From: Chryseobacterium luquanense
GTDB lineage: Bacteria; Bacteroidota; Bacteroidia; Flavobacteriales; Weeksellaceae
Length of the DNA: 64,000 nt
Direction of reading: 5' to 3'
Assembly: GCF_026460945.1 (NCBI RefSeq)
Contig: NZ_JAOVZV010000016.1
Coordinates: 62,001-126,000, forward strand
In this document: positions 7,997 through 15,602 of the stretch, in pieces
How positions within the stretch are numbered: the first letter of the stretch is position 1
Layout: every line of letters starts with the position of its first letter
Position numbers and translations under genes: made by a program
Notes under the pieces: generated by a model
The model's input: the letters and a program-made list of their open reading frames with translations, nothing else
What the model was told of the DNA's origin: nothing
The model's database searches: none

Positions 7997-8527
7997 ATGT
8001 TAAAAGACTTTAAACCAGTTTTGGGGATTTTGTTGCGTTTTATCATCATTTATTTGGTGTTACTTTTTGCGTATCAGTTTTATCTCAACAGTTTTAAAGA
8101 ATTTGGTCTTGATCCGTATTCCCGACTGATTGCAAGACAGGTGATGTTTGTGCAAAATGCATTAGGGTTTCCTTCTGCACTTTACGATGATGTTCCAAAG
8201 CAACAGATTTGGTTTCATGTAAGAACAGGTTTTGTTACCAGAATGGTGGAAGGTTGTAATGCAATCTCAGTAATTATTCTGTTTGTAGCTTTTATTTTTG
8301 CATTTTATAAAGGAACTAAAACTTTCGTTTTTGTAGCAGTAAGTTTTTTGATACTTTACATTATGAATGTTTTAAGAATTGCTGGACTTAATATCGTCTA
8401 TAGTGATTACACTAAATATGGAAAGATGGCACATGATTATGCATTTCCTGCGATAATCTATGGAAGTGTAGTGATTCTTTGGCTGGTCTGGATTAAATTT
8501 TTTGCTTTAAAAAATGAAAATTCTTAG
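7997..8527 (+). CDS. xrtF: Exosortase family protein XrtF
   Basis: 176-aa polytopic membrane protein, the short length typical of XrtF. The proposed catalytic triad of exosortases is visible: Cys87 in EGCNAIS, Arg127 in MNVLRIAGLN and His146 in AHDYAFPAIIYG, each at the periplasmic end of a membrane helix. Exosortases are thought to cleave C-terminal sorting signals and may couple the cargo to a glycan. The next gene overlaps by 14 bp and is the usual XrtF companion. The cargo of XrtF is not established and no obvious cargo tail is seen in this window. Confidence 0.9.
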   Translation: MLKDFKPVLGILLRFIIIYLVLLFAYQFYLNSFKEFGLDPYSRLIARQVMFVQNALGFPSALYDDVPKQQIWFHVRTGFVTRMVEGCNAISVIILFVAFIFAFYKGTKTFVFVAVSFLILYIMNVLRIAGLNIVYSDYTKYGKMAHDYAFPAIIYGSVVILWLVWIKFFALKNENS

Positions 8528-8960
8528 TTGGTTTTTAGTATTCCTTGGGATTTGTGGACTTGTGGGTGTAAGAATGCTCGAAGACCAGATTTTTTACGAT
8601 CCTTTTCTGAATTATTTTCATGAAGGTGTTCAAAATATCACTTTTCCGAATTTTGAATGGGGAATGCTGATTGTAAGTCATGTTTTCAGATTTGTTTTGA
8701 ATCTTATTTTCTCTTGCATCATCATTCATTTTATGTTTAAAAATAAAGAGTGGACGATCCAGGGAGCGGTTTTGATTACGATAATTTTTGCTATTACCTT
8801 TCCGATTTATCTCTTCTGTATCTACAATAAATTTGATATTGGATATCTTTTTTCTTTTTATATGAGAAGATTTGTAATACAGCCTATGATTTTACTTTTG
8901 ATTATTCCTTTATTTTATTATCGAAGGCAAATTTTACTGAGAAATGTAAATCTGAAGTGA
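8514..8960 (+). CDS. Exosortase F system-associated membrane protein
   Basis: 148 aa with an N-terminal helix and about three further membrane segments (roughly 48-73, 81-101 and 117-134). The conserved-looking loop RMLEDQIFYDPFLNYFH after the first helix and the 14-bp overlap with xrtF identify it as the companion protein that travels with XrtF in Flavobacteriia. Its biochemical role is unknown. A perfect hairpin overlaps its stop codon and should end the xrtF transcript. Confidence 0.85.
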   Translation: MKILSWFLVFLGICGLVGVRMLEDQIFYDPFLNYFHEGVQNITFPNFEWGMLIVSHVFRFVLNLIFSCIIIHFMFKNKEWTIQGAVLITIIFAITFPIYLFCIYNKFDIGYLFSFYMRRFVIQPMILLLIIPLFYYRRQILLRNVNLK

Positions 8961-8985
8961 AAAAACTTTTCACTTCTCGTTTTAA
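8954..8985 (+). terminator. Terminator of the xrtF operon
   Basis: A perfect 10-bp stem GAAGTGAAAA-AAC-TTTTCACTTC overlaps the stop codon of the XrtF companion gene and is followed by a short T-run (TCGTTTTAAT). Confidence 0.65.
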
Positions 8986-9098
8986 TAGCCCAGATCGCAG
9001 CGGTTACCCCACAGCACGCGTTGAAAAGTTAAGGGCTTTGATGTTGGAAAGCGCTGGAGCGAGGAGTATAAGCGTAGAGCTGGAAATAGCTCCTAAAA
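8986..9098. repeat. GC-rich structured intergenic element (candidate dispersed repeat)
   Basis: About 110 bp of clearly GC-richer sequence in an AT-rich intergenic gap. It starts TAGCCCAGATCGCAGCGG and ends with the hairpin GAGCT-GGAAAT-AGCTC followed by CCTAAAAAAAA. It has no reading frame of note. The ends match, from memory, an intergenic element found repeatedly in Chryseobacterium genomes (AGCCCAGAT ... GCTGGAAATAGCTCC). I cannot test copy number within this window, where it occurs once. Confidence 0.5.
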
Positions 9099-9105
9099 AA
9101 AACTA

Positions 9106-10098
9106 TTAAACGGTGTGTTTCTCCACACTTGTTACATTTTCGGGAGTCCATTTTATACGTTTTACAAATGGTAATTCTCGCACAGGACAATCAAAAATCT
9201 GACAAACCGGACAGGAAATCGTCTTGCAATCATCCATATGGAAATTAAATTCGACTGTTCTTTTGGTATTTTTGGCCAATAACAGAATCACGTTTTCCAT
9301 TTCCTGATGAGCTTCCCGCAGGCTGTAATAATAGGGTAGTGTGATATGCGCATCGATGTGAAGTGAGGAGCCGAATTGCTGGATTTTCATGTTGTGAATG
9401 TCAATCCATTCCGTGTGTCTGTTTTTTTCTAAAAGATCAATAATATTGTTTAAAAGTTCGGGATCCTGTTCATCCATAATTCCTCGCAGTGACTTTCTGA
9501 CGATTTTGTAACCGACGAAAATGATGTAGAAACCAAAGATTAGGGCAACCACAGAGTCAATCCAGAAAATCTGGGTGAAGTAGACAATAATTAAACTGAT
9601 TACAACTCCCAATGTCGTAATCGTATCTGACTGTAAATGTTTTCCGGAGGAAATCAGAACTAAAGAATTCTCTTTTTCACCTTTTCTAATAGAGATATAG
9701 CCTAAAATATAATTGATAATCGCAGTTGCTGCAATAATAGCAATTCCCCAATCCAGACCTTTCAGAACTCTTCCGGTCACCAAACTGTTGATGCCTTCGT
9801 AAATAATCATAATTCCGGCAATTGCGATGAGGGCGCCTTCTATTCCTGCGGTTACAAATTCTACTTTTCCGTGCCCGTAAGGATGATCTTCATCTTTTGG
9901 TTTTGAAGCTAAATGTAAAGAATACAATCCCATGAAAGCACTAATGACATTGACAATACTTTCCATAGCATCAGAAAATACGGCATCGGAATCTGTAAGT
10001 TTCCAAGCGATGATTTTTCCTACAAAGAGAATGATTCCGAAAACCGCAATGAGTTTTTGAAAACCGATTTTGTCTTTATTGATATTCTTTGTTATCAT
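9106..10098 (-). CDS. Cation diffusion facilitator (CDF) family metal exporter
   Basis: 330 aa. Family motifs are visible: FSDAMESIVN in TM2 (residues 41-50; Asp43 in the metal site), DHPYGHGKVE (71-80) in the TM2-TM3 loop, and the TM5 region HLQSDTITTLGV. Residues ~205-290 form the cytoplasmic ferredoxin-like dimer domain. The C-terminal tail is unusual: Cys291, Cys296, Cys299 and Cys304 (CX4CX2CX4C), a possible extra metal site. A perfect palindrome lies 20 bp upstream. Substrate is probably Zn2+, Fe2+ or Co2+ by family; it cannot be fixed from sequence. Confidence 0.88.
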   Translation of the reverse strand: MITKNINKDKIGFQKLIAVFGIILFVGKIIAWKLTDSDAVFSDAMESIVNVISAFMGLYSLHLASKPKDEDHPYGHGKVEFVTAGIEGALIAIAGIMIIYEGINSLVTGRVLKGLDWGIAIIAATAIINYILGYISIRKGEKENSLVLISSGKHLQSDTITTLGVVISLIIVYFTQIFWIDSVVALIFGFYIIFVGYKIVRKSLRGIMDEQDPELLNNIIDLLEKNRHTEWIDIHNMKIQQFGSSLHIDAHITLPYYYSLREAHQEMENVILLLAKNTKRTVEFNFHMDDCKTISCPVCQIFDCPVRELPFVKRIKWTPENVTSVEKHTV

Positions 10099-10118
10099 TT
10101 CTACATATTCATTTTTTT

Positions 10119-10137
10119 GATAGGATTTTATCCTATC
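10119..10137. promoter_or_regulatory. Perfect dyad upstream of the CDF exporter (candidate operator)
   Basis: GATAGGAT-TTT-ATCCTATC, two 8-bp arms and a 3-bp spacer, 20 nt before the CDF ATG at 10098. Neither strand has a U-tract after the dyad in the sense needed for a terminator, so a repressor or metal-sensor binding site is more likely. Confidence 0.45.
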
Positions 10138-10206
10138 CTTTAGAATGTCATTAAGTTTTTATCATCAACTAACAACTAAATACCGTCAACCAAAACGATT
10201 ATTCGA

Positions 10207-10236
10207 TAAAAAAAAGAATCTCTTTTGGAGACTCTT
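10207..10236 (-). terminator. Rho-independent terminator of asd
   Basis: Minus strand AAGAGTCTC-CAAAA-GAGATTCTT (9 bp, one G-U) followed by a T-run; 16 bp after the asd stop codon. Confidence 0.85.
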
Positions 10237-10251
10237 TTCTTTTTTGTTAGT

Positions 10252-11244
10252 TTATACTAAGTTGTTTGCTACCAAGTATTCTGCAATCTGTACTGCGTTG
10301 GTTGCAGCGCCTTTTCGCAGATTGTCTGCCACAATCCAGAGATTGAGTGTTTTCGGTTGTGAGAGATCTCTTCGGATTCTTCCCACGAAAACTTCGTCTT
10401 TTCCTTCTGAATATAAAGGCATTGGATATTCGTTGTTTTTAACGTTATCCATTACAATGACTCCGGGAGTTTCAGATAGAATTTTTCTTACTTCATCTAA
10501 TTCAAATTCGTTTTCAAATTCGATATTTACGCTTTCAGAATGACCTCCCTGTACTGGAACTCTTACTGCAGTTGCTGTTAAATTAAATGTATCATCACCT
10601 AAAATCTTTTTAGGCTCTTTCATTAATTTAATTTCTTCTTTTGTATAATCATCATCAGAAAATACATCACAGTGTGGTAAGGCATTTTTGAAAATTTGAT
10701 AAGGATAAACTTTAGCAACAGAATCGTCACCAGAAATTTCTCCGTTCAATTGATCTACAGCAGCTTTACCAGTTCCTGTTACAGACTGATAAGTAGAAAC
10801 AATGACTCTTTTTAAATCATATTTTTTATTCAATGGACCTAAAACCATCACCAACTGAATGGTAGAGCAGTTAGGGTTTGCAATAATCTTGTCTTCTTTT
10901 GTTAAAACATCTGCATTGATTTCGGGAACGACTAATTTTTTAGTAGGATCCATTCTCCATGCTGAAGAATTATCAATTACGGTAATTCCAGCTTCAGCAA
11001 ATTTTGGAGCGTATTCTAAAGATGTGGAACCTCCTGCAGAGAAAATTGCGATATCAGGTTTGGCAGCTATAGCGTCGTCGATGCTTACGATAGTATAATC
11101 TACCTGTTTATACTTCACCTGTTTACCAATAGATTTTTCCGAAGCTACCGGAATTAATTCTGTTACAGGGAAGTTTCTCTCTTCGAGAACTTTAAGCATC
11201 ACTTGTCCAACCATTCCTGTTGAACCTACTACAGCTACTTTCAT
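10252..11244 (-). CDS. asd: Aspartate-semialdehyde dehydrogenase
   Basis: 330 aa, standard family length. Makes L-aspartate 4-semialdehyde from aspartyl phosphate with NADPH, in the common pathway to lysine/diaminopimelate, threonine and methionine. The Rossmann motif GSTGMVGQ is at residues 7-14; the catalytic cysteine is Cys126 in NPNCSTIQLV; the active-site His is in GGHSESV; and SAGGSTS forms the phosphate/nicotinamide loop. It lies 32 bp downstream of a small membrane-protein gene on the same strand and probably shares that gene's promoter. Confidence 0.97.
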   Translation of the reverse strand: MKVAVVGSTGMVGQVMLKVLEERNFPVTELIPVASEKSIGKQVKYKQVDYTIVSIDDAIAAKPDIAIFSAGGSTSLEYAPKFAEAGITVIDNSSAWRMDPTKKLVVPEINADVLTKEDKIIANPNCSTIQLVMVLGPLNKKYDLKRVIVSTYQSVTGTGKAAVDQLNGEISGDDSVAKVYPYQIFKNALPHCDVFSDDDYTKEEIKLMKEPKKILGDDTFNLTATAVRVPVQGGHSESVNIEFENEFELDEVRKILSETPGVIVMDNVKNNEYPMPLYSEGKDEVFVGRIRRDLSQPKTLNLWIVADNLRKGAATNAVQIAEYLVANNLV

Positions 11245-11276
11245 TGTTGTTTAAATAAAATTTAAGTTAATATAAA

Positions 11277-11708
11277 TTAAGCTCCGAAGACTCTTGTCCA
11301 CGGAAACGCAAATGCGAATAAACCTACTGCGATTAATCCCATGATTACAATTCCTAAAGAAATGGTATCATTAGATTTTACTTTTTTGTTAATGATTGTC
11401 ATCAAAACCGCTGCAATAAGCATAGAAAATGGGTGTTCTACATACTGAAATCTCAAATCAGCGTTTTTCATTACTGATCCTATATCCAATCCTTTAGTAA
11501 AGTTCATAATCAGCATAATAATTCCGATTGTAAACTGAACGTGGAAAAAGATCATTGTAAATAAAGTAACTTTCTTGAGTAATTTATTTACTTTCCCGCT
11601 ATATCCGAACATTACGGTTAACAAAGCGATGATGAATAGGGCGGTTAATCCAAGTTCCAAATAGGCAAAACCTTTATGGGCACTCAGTAAAATTTTGTAA
11701 AAATCCAT
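11277..11708 (-). CDS. Small four-helix membrane protein of unknown function
   Basis: 143 aa with four predicted membrane segments (about 15-37, 48-68, 90-107 and 117-136) and short loops. Histidines occur near helix ends (SAHKGF, FFHVQF, VEHPFS), which could bind haem or metal, but no family signature is certain; similar Bacteroidota proteins carry vague cytochrome-like names. It sits 32 bp before asd, so the pair is probably one operon driven from the -7 box at 11737-11744. Confidence 0.7.
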   Translation of the reverse strand: MDFYKILLSAHKGFAYLELGLTALFIIALLTVMFGYSGKVNKLLKKVTLFTMIFFHVQFTIGIIMLIMNFTKGLDIGSVMKNADLRFQYVEHPFSMLIAAVLMTIINKKVKSNDTISLGIVIMGLIAVGLFAFAFPWTRVFGA

Positions 11709-11736
11709 ACTTCTATTTTTTCTGTTTTAAAGTGTA

Positions 11737-11744
11737 CAAATATA
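11737..11744 (-). promoter_or_regulatory. -7 box TATATTTG abutting an upstream terminator
   Basis: Minus-strand TAnnTTTG 28 nt before the ATG at 11708. The box begins within the T-run of the TonB receptor terminator, so termination and re-initiation happen at the same place. Confidence 0.6.
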
Positions 11745-11771
11745 AAAAAATCCCAGCGATAAAGCTGGGAT
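11744..11771 (-). terminator. Terminator of the 903-aa TonB receptor gene
   Basis: Minus strand ATCCCAGC-TTTATC-GCTGGGAT, perfect 8-bp stem, followed by a T-run; 27 bp after the stop codon. Confidence 0.9.
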
Positions 11772-11798
11772 CTGGTAATATTAATAAGTTCTAAATTA

Positions 11799-14510
11799 TT
11801 AGAATTTAAATGCAATTGAAGCTGCCCAAGTTCTACCGAAACCGAAGTAAACAGTATTGCTTGTATCTAAACCTTTGTAGAAGTTTAGTGGGTTATTGAT
11901 GTAAGTATTATATGCAGCTTGAGCTTGTGCGTCTGTATTAGAAGACGTTTTGAAGTCTGCAACATCTTTAACGTGTGTAGAAGATTTACCATCAGAAATA
12001 TAAGTAGTATCAAGTAAATTGTAAATATTTCCTGTTAATACTATTCTTTGCCCATTTCCTACTTTGAAAGAATATGACATACCTAAATCAAATAGATTAT
12101 AGCTAGGATATTCTAAAGCTCCTTTTTTACCATTATTACTAATGGTTCCATTAGGTTGTACGTAGATATCGCTGAAATTGATTAATCCATAATAGTTGTC
12201 ATAATAATTCCAGTTAGCAAAAACGCTTAGATCTTTAATAGGTTTTAGGGTAAATCCTAAAGCAGCAGTGGTTTGTGCAGCATCTGAAACTTTTACTTTA
12301 TCTAATGCAAATTCTACATCAGTTCTACCGTTTAAGGCGATAGGAGTTCCGTTTTCGTCATAAAGATTTCCATTTGCATTCCCTTTGTATTTCCAATCTC
12401 CGATAGAGAACATTGCATTGAAAGATAAATAATCAGTAGCTTTTATTGTTCCTTCAAATTCAATTCCCATGTGAATTTCGTGAATACCTGTAAGGTTTGC
12501 ATAAGGTCTGTTATAGTTTCCTCCTGCAGGATTTGGTACAGTAAGTCCCGTAAATCTATTATATCTGTCTTTCCAAGAAGTATAATAAGCATTCACGTTA
12601 GCATTGAAGATTCCACTTCTGAAACCATAACCTAGTTCTGCTGAAGCAATTTTCTCATTGGTTAATAGTGGATTTACAATCTGCTGATTTCCAGTAGCTC
12701 TTCCGTCATTTGTATTAATTAATGGGTTGTTTCCTGAAGCGGGAGCAAGTGGAGAGTTGTAAACAGAATTAAATAAAGGTTGCTTTTCATAATATCCAAC
12801 ATTAGCAAATACATTGTGCTGCTCGTTAATATTATAGTTAATACCAGCTTTAGCATTAAATCCTAAAAGAAATTTAGTGTCTGTTTTTTGTGTAACAGCT
12901 TGACCTTGTTGGATTACTCCGTCTTTTAACCAGTTATCAATTCTTTTATAACCCTGTTCTGAAACTGAACCTTGAACAAACGCTGAAATTTTATCATTTG
13001 AATATTCTAGTTGTCCGAAAAGTCCACCCCATAGTACTTCGCCATCATAGTTTCTGTAAACAATTTGATTTTTATCTTTTACAGATTTTACAAAAGGATT
13101 TGCTGATGGAGCTGCATTTTGAACTAAAGTTACTTCATAACCTCCAGGGTTATTCATATCATCTTTCTCAATATACTTATTATTTCCCCATAGACTAGTC
13201 AGTACACCTGGGTGATAACCATAATAATATCTTAAATCGATACCTCCTGAGAAGTTCCAATTTTGGTTAATTTTATGTTGGAAATTAGAAAGTAATCCAT
13301 ACCAGTCATGAGAGTTTACACTTGCTCTTCTTACGAGACCATTAGTTCTTGTAGCAACGCCAGGTGTTTTGTTTATCGCATTGATTCCTGTGTTATTAGC
13401 TACAGTAGGATTCCAAGTTACATTTTGTCCTTGGTTCCAAGCCTGAATATCATCGAATCTAATTAAACCATCAGCAGTTTTCGGAAGGTTATTGATGCTT
13501 GTACCGTTAATGCTTCCGATAACTCCGGTACCACCCCCTCTACCCCAAGATCCGTAAAGAACTGAAGATAATTTTGATCTTTCAGAGATTTTCCAATCCC
13601 AGTTAACTGATGCTACCGGTTTGCTGTAGAAGTTTACAGTTTGAGACATTACTTCGTCATTCAAATAACCCCAGTTAGAATTGTATCTTCTGTTTGGCTC
13701 ATCTACACCATTTCCATATTTAATAAAGTTTGCAATTGAACTTTGGAAGTTCTGCATATGTTTTTGAGGTGCTCCAGTAAAAGTAAATTGGAAATCATGC
13801 TTTTCATTAGGCTGATAACCTAAAGCAAAATAATAGTTGTAAGCTTCGAATTCTGAACCATCAATATATGTTGATCCTGCAGTTCTAGCCATTAAGAATG
13901 AAGTAGACCAACCTTTAGCTGATTTACCTGTGTTGTATGAGAATAAAGTTTTTAAGTAACCGTCATTACCAACTCCTAGTAAGACATTACCTTCTCTTTT
14001 CTTATCAGCAGCTCTTGTTACAATGTTCACTGTTCCTCCAACAGAAGCAATAGCTAATTTTGAAGAACCTAAACCTCTCTGAATCTGCATTGCTGAAGTT
14101 ACATCTGATAATCCTAACCAGTTACTCCAATATACAGCACCATCTTCCATACCATTAACGGGAACCCCGTTAATCATTACAGCAGTATTGTTTGTATCGA
14201 AACCACGGATATTCATACGGCCATCACCAAAACCTCCTCCGCCTTTTGCTGCGTAGATTGATGGTGTGGATTTTAAAATTTCAGGAAATTCTTGGTTTCC
14301 TAATCTTTCAACAATTTGTGCTTCTTTAATTGTAGAAACTGCAACTGGAGTCTTTCTGTCTTTAGCAAGATCGGCAACTCCTGTTAGCACAACCTGTTCA
14401 ATATCTTTAGACCTTGTGTTAACAGTGTCTTGAACCTGCTGTGCATAATAAACGCTAGCTGTAGAAAGTGAAATCATCACAGTTAGCATCGATTTGTTGA
14501 TTAATTTCAT
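11799..14510 (-). CDS. TonB-dependent outer-membrane receptor
   Basis: 903 aa, complete. Signal peptide to about residue 24 (SLSTASVYYAQQ). A TonB-box-like IEQVVLTG segment is followed by the plug (~45-165) with NIRGFDTNNTAVMINGVPVNG and QIQRGLGSSKLAIASVGGTVN, which are standard plug motifs. The rest is a 22-strand-type barrel ending in SIAFKF (terminal Phe). The plug follows the signal directly, with no carboxypeptidase-like domain, which fits receptors of the siderophore/cobalamin/metal class better than SusC-type sugar importers. There is no SusD partner. It has its own terminator; upstream 14511-14722 is A/T-rich and holds no gene. Confidence 0.92.
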   Translation of the reverse strand: MKLINKSMLTVMISLSTASVYYAQQVQDTVNTRSKDIEQVVLTGVADLAKDRKTPVAVSTIKEAQIVERLGNQEFPEILKSTPSIYAAKGGGGFGDGRMNIRGFDTNNTAVMINGVPVNGMEDGAVYWSNWLGLSDVTSAMQIQRGLGSSKLAIASVGGTVNIVTRAADKKREGNVLLGVGNDGYLKTLFSYNTGKSAKGWSTSFLMARTAGSTYIDGSEFEAYNYYFALGYQPNEKHDFQFTFTGAPQKHMQNFQSSIANFIKYGNGVDEPNRRYNSNWGYLNDEVMSQTVNFYSKPVASVNWDWKISERSKLSSVLYGSWGRGGGTGVIGSINGTSINNLPKTADGLIRFDDIQAWNQGQNVTWNPTVANNTGINAINKTPGVATRTNGLVRRASVNSHDWYGLLSNFQHKINQNWNFSGGIDLRYYYGYHPGVLTSLWGNNKYIEKDDMNNPGGYEVTLVQNAAPSANPFVKSVKDKNQIVYRNYDGEVLWGGLFGQLEYSNDKISAFVQGSVSEQGYKRIDNWLKDGVIQQGQAVTQKTDTKFLLGFNAKAGINYNINEQHNVFANVGYYEKQPLFNSVYNSPLAPASGNNPLINTNDGRATGNQQIVNPLLTNEKIASAELGYGFRSGIFNANVNAYYTSWKDRYNRFTGLTVPNPAGGNYNRPYANLTGIHEIHMGIEFEGTIKATDYLSFNAMFSIGDWKYKGNANGNLYDENGTPIALNGRTDVEFALDKVKVSDAAQTTAALGFTLKPIKDLSVFANWNYYDNYYGLINFSDIYVQPNGTISNNGKKGALEYPSYNLFDLGMSYSFKVGNGQRIVLTGNIYNLLDTTYISDGKSSTHVKDVADFKTSSNTDAQAQAAYNTYINNPLNFYKGLDTSNTVYFGFGRTWAASIAFKF

Positions 14511-14722
14511 AATCGTAAGTAATAGTTAGAATTAAATTTTCAGCAAAATTCGACAAATAAAATTTAACTATTATTAACTGAATGTTAATTTTTAACGATT
14601 CTTAACAAAGCTTAATGTGTTGATTTTCAGTAAAAAATACAAAATGTGGATTTTCATGTGAAAAAAATCATATTATTTAATTTTTAACAAACAACCCTGG
14701 TTTTTATTAAAAATGTAATGAT

Positions 14723-15583
14723 TTATTGATGCGCTTTTAGGCTTAAATCTATATTGTTGGCCGAGTGTGTAAGGGCTCCTACAGAGATATAAGTAACTCC
14801 TGTGGCGGCAATATCTTTCAATTGATTTCTTGTAATTCCGCCTGAAGCTTCACTTTCGCAAGAACCGTTGATCAATTTTACTGCTTTGGTCATTGTGGCA
14901 ACATCCATATTGTCAAGCATGATTCTGTCAACTTTTGCATCAATAGCTTCTTGTACTTCTTCAAGATTACGGGTTTCAACTTCTATTTTAAGTTTTTTCT
15001 TAGATTTTTTAACATAGTCTTTTGCCATTTTCACGGCATTGGTAATACTTCCGTTGTAGTCGATATGATTGTCTTTTAGCATAATCATATCATAAAGACC
15101 GTATCTGTGATTGGTTCCCCCGCCAATAGCAACTGCCCACTTTTCGCAAACTCTGAAGTTAGGAGTAGTTTTTCTCGTATCTAAAAGTTTTGTTTTTGAG
15201 CCAATCAATCGTGAATCCCAATCATGGGTTAAAGTTGCGATACCGCTCATTCTCTGCATACAATTCAGAACTAATCTTTCGGTTGAAAGAATTGATCTTG
15301 CACTTCCTGTTACAATAAATGCAATGTCACCCACTTTTGCTACTTCACCATCTTTGATATAGTTTTCAACTTTTAAATTCTTGTCGAAAGTTTTAAAAAT
15401 AATTTCAGCTAATTCCACACCAGCCAAAATGCAGTTTTCTTTAACTAAAAGTTTAGCACTTTGCTGAAGATCTTTAGGGATTGTAGACAATGTAGAATGA
15501 TCACCATCTTGGATGTCTTCCTCCAAAGCATTTTTAATGAATTGTTTTAAAACTTTATCGGTAGCGTAGTTGGGTCTTTTCAT
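14723..15583 (-). CDS. nadC: Nicotinate-nucleotide pyrophosphorylase (carboxylating)
   Basis: 286 aa. Converts quinolinate and PRPP to nicotinate mononucleotide, CO2 and PPi in de novo NAD synthesis. Signature segments: LNCMQRMSGIAT, LLDTRKTTPNFR, GGGTNHRYGLYDMIMLKDNH, the IEVETRN strand and the C-terminal SGGI phosphate loop. It begins 19 bp after nadB, so it is in the same operon; the upstream nitroreductase gene is probably the first member. Confidence 0.97.
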   Translation of the reverse strand: MKRPNYATDKVLKQFIKNALEEDIQDGDHSTLSTIPKDLQQSAKLLVKENCILAGVELAEIIFKTFDKNLKVENYIKDGEVAKVGDIAFIVTGSARSILSTERLVLNCMQRMSGIATLTHDWDSRLIGSKTKLLDTRKTTPNFRVCEKWAVAIGGGTNHRYGLYDMIMLKDNHIDYNGSITNAVKMAKDYVKKSKKKLKIEVETRNLEEVQEAIDAKVDRIMLDNMDVATMTKAVKLINGSCESEASGGITRNQLKDIAATGVTYISVGALTHSANNIDLSLKAHQ

Positions 15584-15602
15584 GATTTTTATTAATAATC
15601 AA

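Noticed and set aside
10145..10543. 132-codon plus-strand frame between the CDF gene and asd
   Set aside because: It covers the asd terminator hairpin and then runs antisense through the conserved asd C-terminus; the N-terminal part is low-complexity.
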